Shown here piece by piece: positions 1-7,208 of a stretch of 30,243 nt of DNA. Source of the DNA: an uncultured bacterium. Its GTDB lineage: Bacteria > Gemmatimonadota > Gemmatimonadetes > Longimicrobiales > RSA9. Under the pieces are notes generated by a model. The model was given only the letters and a program-made list of their open reading frames with translations, was not told the origin of the DNA and made no database searches. The stretch spans positions 1 through 30,243 of the forward strand of contig CALBZE010000103.1 in the NCBI GenBank assembly GCA_937889645.1. Reading direction: 5' to 3'. The position numbers were made by a program, and so were the translations under genes. How positions within the stretch are numbered: position 1 is the stretch's first letter; each line of letters begins with the position of its first letter.

Positions 1-1033
1 CCCCCAACACCCCTCCCCGCCCAATCACCCCCAGATCCCCAACCAACTTCACCACCGCCAAATCCTTCCCCTTCGCCTCGATCATCACGTCGCACTCCAG
101 GTCCCGGATCTCATCCATGAGTTCCGCGAACGTCCACGGGTCCACGAAATCCGCGTGCTGCCGCAGGAGTGGGGGCTCGATGCGCGTCGTGCGGCCGCGG
201 CGGACCTCCCGGCCGTCGAGCCGTGGAGACGAGAAGTGGATCTTCGGCGTGACGCCGGGCGGCCACGTGGCGAGGGCGGCGCGGACGGCGTCGCGGACGC
301 TCAGCCCGCCCGGGTTCAATCGGTGGTGCTGGTGGTCGAAGATGACGGGGATCCCGATCCGCTCGTGGATCCAGAGGCAGTCCTCGACCGTGAAGGAGGT
401 CTCGTCGTTCTCTACCACGAGGCGACGTCGCGCGGGCTCCGACAGGCGCTCGAAGTTGGCGACGAAGCGCTCGAGCGACGCCCGGCGATCGCCGTATCGT
501 CCGCCCACGTGCAGGACGACGACGGCCTCGGGGCCCTGTTCCATCGCGTCCAGCAGACGCGCCTGCACGTCGACGTCGGCCCTGGACTTCGCGGCGATCT
601 CCTCGTCCCGGGCGTTCAGGACGACGTACTGGGATGGGTGCAGCGAGAGTCGCACGTCGAGGCGCTTCGCGTAACGGCCGATACGGGCGAGGTCGACCGC
701 GTGCTCTTCGAGTTGACGGTGGAATTGGGGGAGGTCCGGGTGCGTCGCGTACGGGACGAAGTCGGAGGAGAGGCGGTACATCCGGATCCCGACGTCGTCC
801 AGGTAGTCGAGGATCCGGTGCAGCGCGTCGATCGAGACGGCGACGCTCGGTCCCGACGACCAGCGTCGCGTGTCGTGGCTCGGCAGCCCTTCGCGCCCCA
901 GGACCTTTACCGCGAAGCCGAGGCGGCGCTCGGTGCGGTCGGCGGAGCCCTGGCGTCCGGTGCGGTCGGTCGGGGCCGAGCGGTCTGCACGGCCCGCCGC
1001 GCTCGCCCGGTCGGCGCGCTCGTCGGCGTCCAT
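1..1033 (-). CDS. uvsE: UV-damage endonuclease UvsE (UVDE), C-terminus cut by window edge
   Basis: Nicks DNA directly 5' of UV photoproducts and some other lesions to start an alternative excision repair; acts on chromosomal DNA in the cytoplasm. I translated 344 residues on the minus strand, open to base 1, so the C-terminus is missing. The UVDE TIM-barrel motifs appear in order: RLGFAVKVLG (37-46), SSDFVPYATHPDLPQF (89-104), LHPSQYVVLN (131-140), HVGG (175-178), VEND (207-210), FDHQHHRLNP (232-241), PKIHFSS (263-269), HADFVDP (293-299) and IEAKGKDLA (318-326). They supply the family's His/Glu/Asp metal ligands, and K264 sits where the modified lysine is found. The ATG at 1033 follows GGGGAGGAGG. 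It adds about 36 charged residues before the usual N-terminus, and no other ATG lies between, so a downstream non-ATG start is possible. The next gene upstream on this strand is the ATPase, 210 bp away; a 12-bp palindrome lies at 1052-1063. Confidence 0.93.
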   Translation of the reverse strand, partial: MDADERADRASAAGRADRSAPTDRTGRQGSADRTERRLGFAVKVLGREGLPSHDTRRWSSGPSVAVSIDALHRILDYLDDVGIRMYRLSSDFVPYATHPDLPQFHRQLEEHAVDLARIGRYAKRLDVRLSLHPSQYVVLNARDEEIAAKSRADVDVQARLLDAMEQGPEAVVVLHVGGRYGDRRASLERFVANFERLSEPARRRLVVENDETSFTVEDCLWIHERIGIPVIFDHQHHRLNPGGLSVRDAVRAALATWPPGVTPKIHFSSPRLDGREVRRGRTTRIEPPLLRQHADFVDPWTFAELMDEIRDLECDVMIEAKGKDLAVVKLVGDLGVIGRGGVLG

Positions 1034-1163
1034 CGGCCTCCTCCCCGGTGACTCTCCGGAGAGGCGACGTGCGCACGAGCCGTTCCGCGCCGATGCTCCG
1101 CGCCGCGCGCAGCATCCGGGGCCCGCGCCACCCCCGCGCTACCCGCCGCGCCCACGGGCGCCC

Positions 1164-1244
1164 GGCGTCCCCGGTGTCCCCGGCGTCCCCGGCGTCCCCG
1201 GCGTCCCCGGCGTCCCCGGCGTCCCCGGTGTCCCCGGTGTCCCC
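1164..1244. repeat. 9-bp tandem repeat, nine units
   Basis: Nine uninterrupted 9-mers: six GGCGTCCCC and three GGTGTCCCC (units 2, 8 and 9). The array touches the last base of the ATPase stop codon (TAG on the minus strand, 1244-1246). Read on the minus strand in a frame the ATPase does not use, the units encode Gly-Asp-Ala or Gly-Asp-Thr triplets. No ORF with a start and ribosome site uses that frame. Slippage-prone; copy number probably varies between strains. Confidence 0.9.
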
Positions 1245-3196
1245 TACCGCCCGGCCGCGCCCGCCACGGCCGCCTCCGCCCCCACCACCTCGCCCAGCCC
1301 GGCCGCAACCGCCCCGCTCCCCTCGATCCGGTGCGCCAGCAGGCGGAGCCCCACGGCCACCACGAAGATCGTCCCGCCCTCGTGCGCGACCACGCCGACC
1401 GGCAGCGGCACGTGGCCGAAGAGCGAGAGCAACCCGACGACCACGATCACGCCCAGCGCGACGGACAGGTTGAAGCGGATCGTCGCCGCGGTGCGACGGG
1501 CGAGCGCGATCGCGCCGGTGATCTTCTTCAGGTCGTCCTTCATGAGCACGATGTCGGCGCTCTCGAGCGAGACGTCCGAGCCGGAGCCCATCGCGATCCC
1601 CAGGTCCGCCGCGACGAGTGCCGGGCCGTCGTTCACGCCGTCGCCCACCATCGCGACCCGACCCTCCCGGCGCAGCGCCGCGATCTCCTCCAGCTTGTCC
1701 GCCGGCAGCAACTCGGCGCGCACCTCGTCGATCCCGACCTGCCGCCCGATGTGACGCGCCACACCCGCCCGATCGCCGGTCAACATGACCAGCCGCACGC
1801 CGCGCCGGCGCAGCGCCTCCAGCGCCGCCCGCGCCTCCGGCCGCGGTGTGTCGGCCACGCCGAGCACCGCGATCACCCGGTCGCCGCGACCCAGAAGGAT
1901 CGGTGTCTCGCCCCGCTCCTCCACCGCCAGCAGGCGACGCTCCACCTCGGGCACGATCTCCGCGCCCCGGCTCGCCGCCATCCGCCGCGTCCCGGCCCAG
2001 ACCGCCTCGCCGTCCAGCTCGCCGCGGATCCCACGGCCGCGCTCCGCCTGCACGTCCGTGACCTCGGGGATCGGGCCGTCCCACGCCCGCGCCACCGCCT
2101 GCGCGATCGGGTGCTCGCTGTGTCGCTCCAGCCCCGCCGCCAGCGCCCGCGCCTCGGCCTCCGTCCCTTCGACGACGTCCAGCGTCACCAGCTCCATCTG
2201 CCCGCGCGTCAGCGTCCCCGTCTTGTCGAAGGCGACGATGTCCACCCGCGCCAGCGCCTCCAGCGCCGCGCCGCCCTTGAACAGCACCCCCGACCGCGCG
2301 CCCGCCGCCATCGCCGACAGCACCGCCGCCGGCGTGCTGATCACCACCGCGCACGGCGACGCCACCACCAGGAACGTCATCGCCCGATACCACGACGCCG
2401 CCGTGTCGAGCCCAACCAGGTAGTGGAAGATGACGAAAAGGACCGGGACCGACGCGAGCACCGCGATCGTGTACGGGCCCTCGAACCGATTCGCGAACTC
2501 CTCCGTCGGGCCCTTCTCGGCCTGCGCCTCTTCGACCAGCCGCACCAGCTTCGCCAGCGCGCTCTCGCTCGCAGGCTGGTCCACCCGCGCCACCACTACC
2601 CCCTCTCCGTTCAGCGTCCCGCTGAACAGCTTCGACCCCGGCGCCTTCTCCACCGGCACCGACTCGCCCGTCAACTCGCTCTCGTCGACGGAGGTGAATC
2701 CCTCGACCAGCGTCGCGTCCGCAGGGATCCGCTCGCCTGGCCGCACCCGGATCAGCATCCCCGGGGCCAGCGCCTCCAGCGCGACCCACCGCTCCGTCCC
2801 ATCCGCCTCGATCACCGTTGCGCCCTCGGGGCTCAGCGCCATGAGCGCCTCGATCGCGCTCTTCGTCCGGCCCATCGCCCAGTCCTGGAGCGTGTTCGAA
2901 AGGCTGAACAGGAACAGCAGGATCGCGCCGTCGCCCGCCTCCCCGACGCTCGCCGCGCCCAGCGCCGCGACCACCATCAGCAGGTCGACGTCCAGCTTCC
3001 GCTCCGACCAGAGCGTGTCCACCGCCTTGCGCGCCGCGGGGACGCCGCCGGCCAGGAACGCCAGCGCGTAGAACGACCACTCCGCAACGACGCGCTCCGC
3101 GCCCCGCGCGACGTACGCCGCCGCCACGCCCAGCAGCGTGAGCGCCGTCAGCGCGAAGCCGCGACGGACCGGTTCGTCCCAGATTCTCGCGCCCAT
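1244..3196 (-). CDS. P1B-4-type heavy-metal efflux ATPase (CoaT/CtpD/PfeT-like)
   Basis: ATP-driven export of a divalent metal across the inner membrane; P1B-4 pumps are known to move Co2+ and/or Fe2+. From the ATG at 3196 (preceded by GAGAGG) the protein has 650 residues. Visible: TGES (176-179), SPC in the metal-binding membrane helix (280-282), DKTGTLT with phospho-Asp D324, the nucleotide-binding HP pair (362-363), TGD (473-475), GDGVNDGPAL (518-527) and HEGGT in the last helices (605-609). SPC plus HEGGT and no N-terminal CxxC/HMA domain are the subtype 4 signature; Zn/Cd pumps usually carry CPC. A TTG at 3286 would add 30 residues but has no ribosome site and would place coding sequence over the palindrome, so I prefer 3196. 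The promoter region carries a Fur/PerR-like box, so iron or peroxide control is likely. Fe2+ versus Co2+ cannot be decided from sequence. Confidence 0.92.
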   Translation of the reverse strand: MGARIWDEPVRRGFALTALTLLGVAAAYVARGAERVVAEWSFYALAFLAGGVPAARKAVDTLWSERKLDVDLLMVVAALGAASVGEAGDGAILLFLFSLSNTLQDWAMGRTKSAIEALMALSPEGATVIEADGTERWVALEALAPGMLIRVRPGERIPADATLVEGFTSVDESELTGESVPVEKAPGSKLFSGTLNGEGVVVARVDQPASESALAKLVRLVEEAQAEKGPTEEFANRFEGPYTIAVLASVPVLFVIFHYLVGLDTAASWYRAMTFLVVASPCAVVISTPAAVLSAMAAGARSGVLFKGGAALEALARVDIVAFDKTGTLTRGQMELVTLDVVEGTEAEARALAAGLERHSEHPIAQAVARAWDGPIPEVTDVQAERGRGIRGELDGEAVWAGTRRMAASRGAEIVPEVERRLLAVEERGETPILLGRGDRVIAVLGVADTPRPEARAALEALRRRGVRLVMLTGDRAGVARHIGRQVGIDEVRAELLPADKLEEIAALRREGRVAMVGDGVNDGPALVAADLGIAMGSGSDVSLESADIVLMKDDLKKITGAIALARRTAATIRFNLSVALGVIVVVGLLSLFGHVPLPVGVVAHEGGTIFVVAVGLRLLAHRIEGSGAVAAGLGEVVGAEAAVAGAAGR

Positions 3197-3283
3197 CGTC
3201 CTCTCGCCGTTCGGGGTGTATTCTCTCGGGAAGCTAGGCGCCGCCGCCCGCGCGAGCCAGTCGGGCGTGCGGATGATTAGTAA

Positions 3284-3298
3284 CAATAATCATTATTG
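3284..3298. promoter_or_regulatory. Fur/PerR-like 7-1-7 palindrome in divergent promoter
   Basis: CAATAAT-C-ATTATTG is a perfect 7-1-7 inverted repeat. It extends with one mismatch to 3280-3302 and is an AT-rich island in GC-rich DNA. It matches the Bacillus PerR/Fur consensus TTATAAT-N-ATTATAA at the ten inner positions. On the minus strand it fills the spacer of a weak promoter pair (TTGTAT, 17 bp, ACTAAT) for the ATPase. On the plus strand it fills the spacer of TTAGTA-17-TACAAG before the methyltransferase. A bound dimer could therefore block both genes. Assignment to a Fur-family regulator is inference from site shape and the pump's predicted substrate. Confidence 0.6.
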
Positions 3299-3319
3299 AT
3301 ACAAGGGGCAACCCGCCCG

Positions 3320-3982
3320 ATGAACCGAAAAACCATACACCGAGCCACGATTCGGGAGGTGACGGTCGAGGTCGCGAGCGGCCTCGAGCTCCTCGTACAC
3401 GAGCACGCCGATGTGGACGAAGTACTCGCCGCGGCGGCCGGCGGCGCGGCCGTGGACCCGTACGCGGCGATCCTGTGGCCCACGGCGCTGGCTGTCGCCC
3501 GGGAACTCGTCGGGCGCGTGGGCGCCGGGGTCCGCGTCGTGGACGCGGGGGCGGGCACGGGCTTGTGCGCGCTCACCGCGGCACGGCTCGGTGCGACGTC
3601 GCTCGCGCTGGATCACGATGTCGGCGCGCTCGAGCGGATCCGGGGCGCCGCGGCGGCGCAGGGGCTCGAGGTGGCGACGGCGCGGTTCGACCTGTTCGGG
3701 CCCGATCCGCTCCCGGCCGCGGACGTGGTGGTGTTCGCGGACGTGCTGTACGAAGTGGCGCTGGCCCGGGCGGTCGCGGGGCGGGTGGCGGAGGCGGTGA
3801 ACCGCGGCGCGCGCGTCGTCGTCGGCGACCCGGGCCGGGTCGGCCGCCCCGAATTCGAGCGCGAACTCTCGCGTCTTGGCGTGAACGCGAGCTTCCGGGA
3901 TGTCGAAGTGCGGCTCCCCGGGGAACGGCGCGCATCGGTCGTGGGCGTGGCCTGGATCCCCGGAGAGCCGCAACACGTGTAG
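3320..3982 (+). CDS. Class I SAM methyltransferase, ETFB-lysine/METTL20-like
   Basis: Predicted S-adenosylmethionine-dependent methyltransferase, 220 residues, cytoplasmic. Visible: DPYAAILWPTALAVAREL (46-63), the aromatic/proline stretch before motif I that is typical of protein-lysine methyltransferases of the METTL20/PrmA-related group; motif I VVDAGAGTG (73-81); acidic motif II at LDHD (97-100); FADVLYE (139-145); and GDPGR (169-173), a motif I associate with electron-transfer-flavoprotein beta-subunit methyltransferases. The substrate is inferred and uncertain. The ATG at 3320 is preferred over a TTG at 3296 that lies inside the palindrome; AAGGGG lies about 11 nt upstream. It is divergent from the metal ATPase and shares its operator, so expression may respond to the same signal. 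A convergent hairpin ends the gene. Confidence 0.75.
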   Translation: MNRKTIHRATIREVTVEVASGLELLVHEHADVDEVLAAAAGGAAVDPYAAILWPTALAVARELVGRVGAGVRVVDAGAGTGLCALTAARLGATSLALDHDVGALERIRGAAAAQGLEVATARFDLFGPDPLPAADVVVFADVLYEVALARAVAGRVAEAVNRGARVVVGDPGRVGRPEFERELSRLGVNASFRDVEVRLPGERRASVVGVAWIPGEPQHV

Positions 3983-4001
3983 GCGACGACGTCGCGGCCG
4001 A

Positions 4002-4032
4002 CCGGCCGTGCGCCCGCCGGCGCATCGGCCGG
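4002..4032. terminator. Convergent hairpin, no T-tract
   Basis: CCGGCCG+TGCGCC (4002-4014), loop CGCC, then GGCGCA, one unpaired T (4025) and CGGCCGG (4026-4032): 13 pairs. It lies between the ends of the methyltransferase (plus) and the thioesterase (minus) and could stop both transcripts. No U-run follows, as at the other hairpins in this window. Confidence 0.5.
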
Positions 4033-4071
4033 GGGCCGACCGTTACCGGTGCCGACCGCCGATCCGCCCGG

Positions 4072-4947
4072 TCACCGCACCTCGATCGGCCCCCGGATGC
4101 GCGTGAGACCCTCCTGCGCGACGGACGCGACGAGGGTGCCGTCGCGGGTGAAGAAGGAGCCGCGCGCGAACCCCCGGGCGCCGGCCGCCGCCGGCGAATC
4201 CATCGTGTAGAGCAGCCAGTCGTCGATGCGGAACGGGCGATGGAACCAGATCGCGTGGTCGAGCGTCGCGACCTGCATGTTCGGCATCCGGAACGACAGG
4301 CCGTGCGGCAGCAGCGCGGTCTGGAGCAGCCCGTAATCGGAGGCGTACGCCAGGATCGCCTGGTGCATCAGGATGTCGTCCGGCACGGTCCCGATGGCGC
4401 GGAGCCACATGTGCCGCACCGGCGCCTGCGGCTCCGGTCGGAACGGGTCGACCTGTTCCACGGGGCGGAAATCGATCGGGCGGTCCTGCGTGAGCACGTC
4501 GCGCAGCGACGCCGGGATCCGGTCCGCCATCTCGCGGATGAGCTGGAGTTCGGACGGCAGCTCCTCCGGTGGCGGCACGTCGGGCATCGGCACCTGGTGC
4601 GTCGGGCCGTCCTCGATCTTGTGGAACGACGCGGACATGTTGAAGATCGCCCGGCCGTGCTGGATCGCGGTGACCCGCCGCGTCGTGAAGCTCGTCCCGT
4701 CGCGCAGCCGGTCGACGAAGTAGACGACGGGGATCTCGAGGTCGCCCGGGAGGATGAAGTAGCCGTGCAGTGAATGGGCGACGCGGTCCTCCTCGATCGT
4801 CCGCCGCGCGGCGACGAGTCCCTGCGCGAGCACCTGCCCGCCGAAGATGCGGCCCGTCCCGATGTCCCGGTTGCGGCCGCGGTAGATGTTCATCTCGATC
4901 GGCTCCAGGTCCAGGAGCCGGATCAGGTCCTCTACGGTGTAAGCCAT
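4072..4947 (-). CDS. tesB: Acyl-CoA thioesterase II (TesB)
   Basis: Hydrolyses acyl-CoA to free fatty acid and CoA in the cytoplasm; double hot-dog fold. The 291-residue length is close to the Escherichia coli enzyme, and the catalytic triad falls at the same numbers: D204 (ILAYASDYG), T228 (MQVATLDH) and Q278 (VASVAQEG). Other family signatures are RIFGGQVLAQ (33-42), HSLHGYFILPGD (58-69), DHAIWFHRPFRIDDWLLY (230-247) and ARGFARGSFFTRDG (257-270). The start at 4947 follows AGAGGGAGCG. The gene stands alone: convergent with the methyltransferase on one side and with its 5' end facing the divergent protease gene about 430 bp away. No regulator site is evident. Confidence 0.96.
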   Translation of the reverse strand: MAYTVEDLIRLLDLEPIEMNIYRGRNRDIGTGRIFGGQVLAQGLVAARRTIEEDRVAHSLHGYFILPGDLEIPVVYFVDRLRDGTSFTTRRVTAIQHGRAIFNMSASFHKIEDGPTHQVPMPDVPPPEELPSELQLIREMADRIPASLRDVLTQDRPIDFRPVEQVDPFRPEPQAPVRHMWLRAIGTVPDDILMHQAILAYASDYGLLQTALLPHGLSFRMPNMQVATLDHAIWFHRPFRIDDWLLYTMDSPAAAGARGFARGSFFTRDGTLVASVAQEGLTRIRGPIEVR

Positions 4948-4992
4948 CGCTCCCTCTGTCGAGAACGTTGGAGACTGGATCGTGGGGCCGGC

Positions 4993-5080
4993 GGCGCGCC
5001 GGATTACGGCCGGCTCGCCGAATCACGCCGGGGCGCGCCGCACTACGGCCGACTCGCCGAATCACGCCCGGCGGCGCGCC
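4993..5080. repeat. 39/41-bp direct repeat, two and a partial copy
   Basis: GGCGCGCCG begins units at 4993 and 5032, and GGCGCGCC begins a third at 5073. Units 1 and 2 share GGCGCGCCG, then AC/TTACGGCCG, then CTCGCCGAATCACGCC, differing at only a few bases; unit 3 is truncated after about 17 bases. It lies in the 427-bp divergent spacer (4948-5374) between tesB and the protease. The remainder of that spacer holds only the protease promoter; I see no small gene there. Confidence 0.75.
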
Positions 5081-5263
5081 GATTCGCTCGATGCGACGTC
5101 CCGATCCACCCGACGCCGCGCCGACCCACCCGGAAGGTAACCGGATTCCCGCGCCCGCGCACGCGTTCCGCGCGGCTGCGCGCGCGAGGCGTGGTGGAAC
5201 ACCCCGCCCCCTCGGCCGTGTAGCAGTCCCGGCGCACCGCTTGCGGAGTGCCAGGCCCGGCCG

Positions 5264-5292
5264 TTGCACGGAACGACCGGGCCCGGTACACT
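5264..5292 (+). promoter_or_regulatory. Sigma70-type promoter for S8 protease
   Basis: TTGCAC (5264-5269), a 17-bp spacer and TACACT (5287-5292). The expected start near 5299 gives an untranslated leader of about 76 nt ending in GGAGG and the ATG at 5375. Confidence 0.55.
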
Positions 5293-5374
5293 CACCCGAT
5301 CGCGTGGAACGCCACCGTGTGCCTGCCCGTCGGCCCCCGGACCGCCGGGCGTTCCGTCAACCGGAGGAACGCCG

Positions 5375-7033
5375 ATGAGACCGTTGTCCCTTCTTCTCGC
5401 CTTCTCCCTTGCCCTCGGCGCTTGCGTGCCCCTGGGTGGCACCGTCGAGGCCCCGGCGCCCGCCACGGCCGGGCCCGACGCCGAAGCCGAGCGCGCAGCC
5501 GCGCGCCGGGCGGAGCAGCCCCTGACCGCCGCGCCCGAGGCCTGGTGGCTCCTCGACGTCGTCACCGACGGCGTGGACGGGATCGGCGTCGAGCGCGCGT
5601 ATCGCGACCTCCTCGCGGGGAAGCAGCCGCGCCGCACCGTCGTCGTCGCGGTCATCGACGGCGGCGTCGACATCGCGCACGAGGACCTCGACGACGTCCT
5701 CTGGGTCAACGAGGACGAGATCCCGGGGAACGGCATCGACGACGACGGGAACGGCTACGTCGACGACATCCACGGCTGGAACTTCATCGGCGGCCGCGAC
5801 GGCCGGCACGTCCACCACGACACCTACGAGGTGACCCGGATGTACGCGGCGTGCCTCTCGAACGGCGGCAACGGGACCGCGCCCGACGGCAGCCCCTGCG
5901 ACGCGATCGAGGCCGCGTACCAGGCCGAGCGCGCCGAGAAGGAGGGCTTCCTCACGCAGCTCCGCCAGATCGACATGGCCCTGGACCACTTCACCGCGCT
6001 GCTCCGGGCCGAACTCGGCAGGGATTCGCTCACGATCGCCGCGGTCCGGTCGATCGCCTCGCCCCGGGCCGACGTGCAGCAGGCCAAGCAGGTATTCCTC
6101 CAGCTGGCGACCCAGGGGATCACCCCGGAGCTCGTCAAGAGGGAGCTGGAGAACGTCCAGAACCTCCTCGACTACGGCCTCGACCCCGATTTCGATCCGC
6201 GCGACATCGTGGGCGACGACTACGCCGACACCAGCGAGCGCTTCTACGGCAACGGCGACGTCGTCGGCCCCGACGCCGGCCACGGCACCCACGTCGCCGG
6301 CATCATCGCCGCCGAGCGCGGCAACGGGCTCGGGATCGACGGGATCGCCACCGGCGTCCGCATCATGGCGATCCGCGCCGTCCCCGACGGTGACGAGCGC
6401 GACAAGGACGTCGCCAACGCGATCCGCTACGCCGTCGACAACGGCGCGCACATCATCAACATGAGCTTCGGGAAGGGCTTCTCGCCCAACAAGGCAGTCG
6501 TCGACGAGGCGGTGCGCTACGCCGAGTCCAAGGGCGTCCTCCTCGTGCACGCCGCCGGGAACGACGGCGCGGACCTCGAATCGGAGCCGAGCTTCCCGAA
6601 CCGCTACTTCGCCGACGGCGACTCCGCGAGCCTCTGGATCGAGGTCGGCGCCTCCTCCTGGCAGGGCGCGGACCAGCTCGCGGCGCCGTTCAGCAACTAC
6701 GGCCGCGGCCGCGTCCACGTCTTCGCGCCCGGCGTCGACATCCGCTCGACCATCCCCGGCAACGGCTACGAGGAGAATTCCGGGACCAGCATGGCCGCGC
6801 CCGTCGTCTCCGGCCTCGCCGCGCTGATCATGGCCTACTACCCGGAACTCGACGCCGCCGACGTGAAGCGCATCATCCTCGAGACCGCCACCCCCTACGC
6901 CGGCCGGCGCGTCGTCCGCCCCGGCTCGGAGGGCGAGCGCGTCGACTTCGCCCAGCTCTCCGCGACGGGCGGCATCGTCAACGCCTACGCCGCACTCCGC
7001 ATGGCCGAGCAGCTCGCGCAACGGAAGCGATGA
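5375..7033 (+). CDS. Subtilisin-like (S8) serine protease, lipoprotein
   Basis: Predicted lipid-anchored secreted protease, 552 residues. The start follows GGAGG (5363-5367) and gives a lipoprotein signal with lipobox LGAC and acylated C17. The S8 catalytic set is complete: D95 (VAVIDGGVD), H303 (GHGTHVAGI), oxyanion N396 (HAAGND) and S472 (SGTSMAAPVVSGLAAL). Acidic NGIDDDGNGYVDD (119-131) just after the Asp motif looks like a calcium-binding loop. About 170 residues between that loop and the His motif form an insertion, mostly predicted helical (roughly 175-265), much longer than in classic subtilisins; similar enlarged S8 lipoproteins are known in Bacteroidota-like lineages. No separate propeptide is obvious beyond residues 18-60. 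Substrate unknown. Single gene with its own promoter and a hairpin 15 bp past the stop. Confidence 0.93.
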   Translation: MRPLSLLLAFSLALGACVPLGGTVEAPAPATAGPDAEAERAAARRAEQPLTAAPEAWWLLDVVTDGVDGIGVERAYRDLLAGKQPRRTVVVAVIDGGVDIAHEDLDDVLWVNEDEIPGNGIDDDGNGYVDDIHGWNFIGGRDGRHVHHDTYEVTRMYAACLSNGGNGTAPDGSPCDAIEAAYQAERAEKEGFLTQLRQIDMALDHFTALLRAELGRDSLTIAAVRSIASPRADVQQAKQVFLQLATQGITPELVKRELENVQNLLDYGLDPDFDPRDIVGDDYADTSERFYGNGDVVGPDAGHGTHVAGIIAAERGNGLGIDGIATGVRIMAIRAVPDGDERDKDVANAIRYAVDNGAHIINMSFGKGFSPNKAVVDEAVRYAESKGVLLVHAAGNDGADLESEPSFPNRYFADGDSASLWIEVGASSWQGADQLAAPFSNYGRGRVHVFAPGVDIRSTIPGNGYEENSGTSMAAPVVSGLAALIMAYYPELDAADVKRIILETATPYAGRRVVRPGSEGERVDFAQLSATGGIVNAYAALRMAEQLAQRKR

Positions 7034-7047
7034 TCAACCGGCCCGCC

Positions 7048-7073
7048 GGGCCCCGGCAACGCCGTTGGGGCCC
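7048..7073 (+). terminator. Hairpin after S8 protease
   Basis: GGGCCCC (7048-7054), then a GG bulge, CAAC, a short loop, and GTTGGGGCCC (7064-7073). It sits 15 bp after the protease stop codon. No T-run follows. Confidence 0.5.
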
Positions 7074-7115
7074 GGCCGCGCGCCCCGCAGCCGGAGCAGG
7101 CGGTGGTTCCGGAGC

Positions 7116-7183
7116 ACCGCGCGCCGCTCGCCTGCGGACCAGCGCGCCGCTTGCCCACGGACCAGCACGCCGCTTGCCCACGG
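7116..7183. repeat. 22/23-bp tandem repeat, three copies
   Basis: Three head-to-tail units begin ACC and end CGG at 7116-7137, 7138-7160 and 7161-7183; the last two differ at one base. Each of the last two carries CGCTTGCCCACGG. The TTGCCC of the third copy is also the -35 element proposed for the lrp-type gene. Confidence 0.75.
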
Positions 7184-7202
7184 ACCCGTCGGCGCCTAAC
7201 CT
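7174..7202 (+). promoter_or_regulatory. Promoter giving a leaderless Lrp-family mRNA
   Basis: TTGCCC (7174-7179), a 17-bp spacer and TAACCT (7197-7202). Transcription would be expected to start about 7 nt after the -10, which is the A of the ATG at 7209. No Shine-Dalgarno-like sequence precedes that ATG, consistent with a leaderless transcript. Confidence 0.5.
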
Positions 7203-7208
7203 AGTCGC

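Noticed and set aside
111..3080. 989-codon open frame on the minus strand
   Set aside because: Low-complexity Gly/Arg-rich translation lying over uvsE and the ATPase in another frame; a high-GC shadow.
3286..3319. TTG starts for the ATPase (3286) and methyltransferase (3296)
   Set aside because: Both lie within the palindrome, lack ribosome sites, and add residues not typical for the families.
5357..7021. 554-codon frame opposite the S8 protease
   Set aside because: Val/Asp/Gly-rich shadow; the sense strand holds the full catalytic triad.
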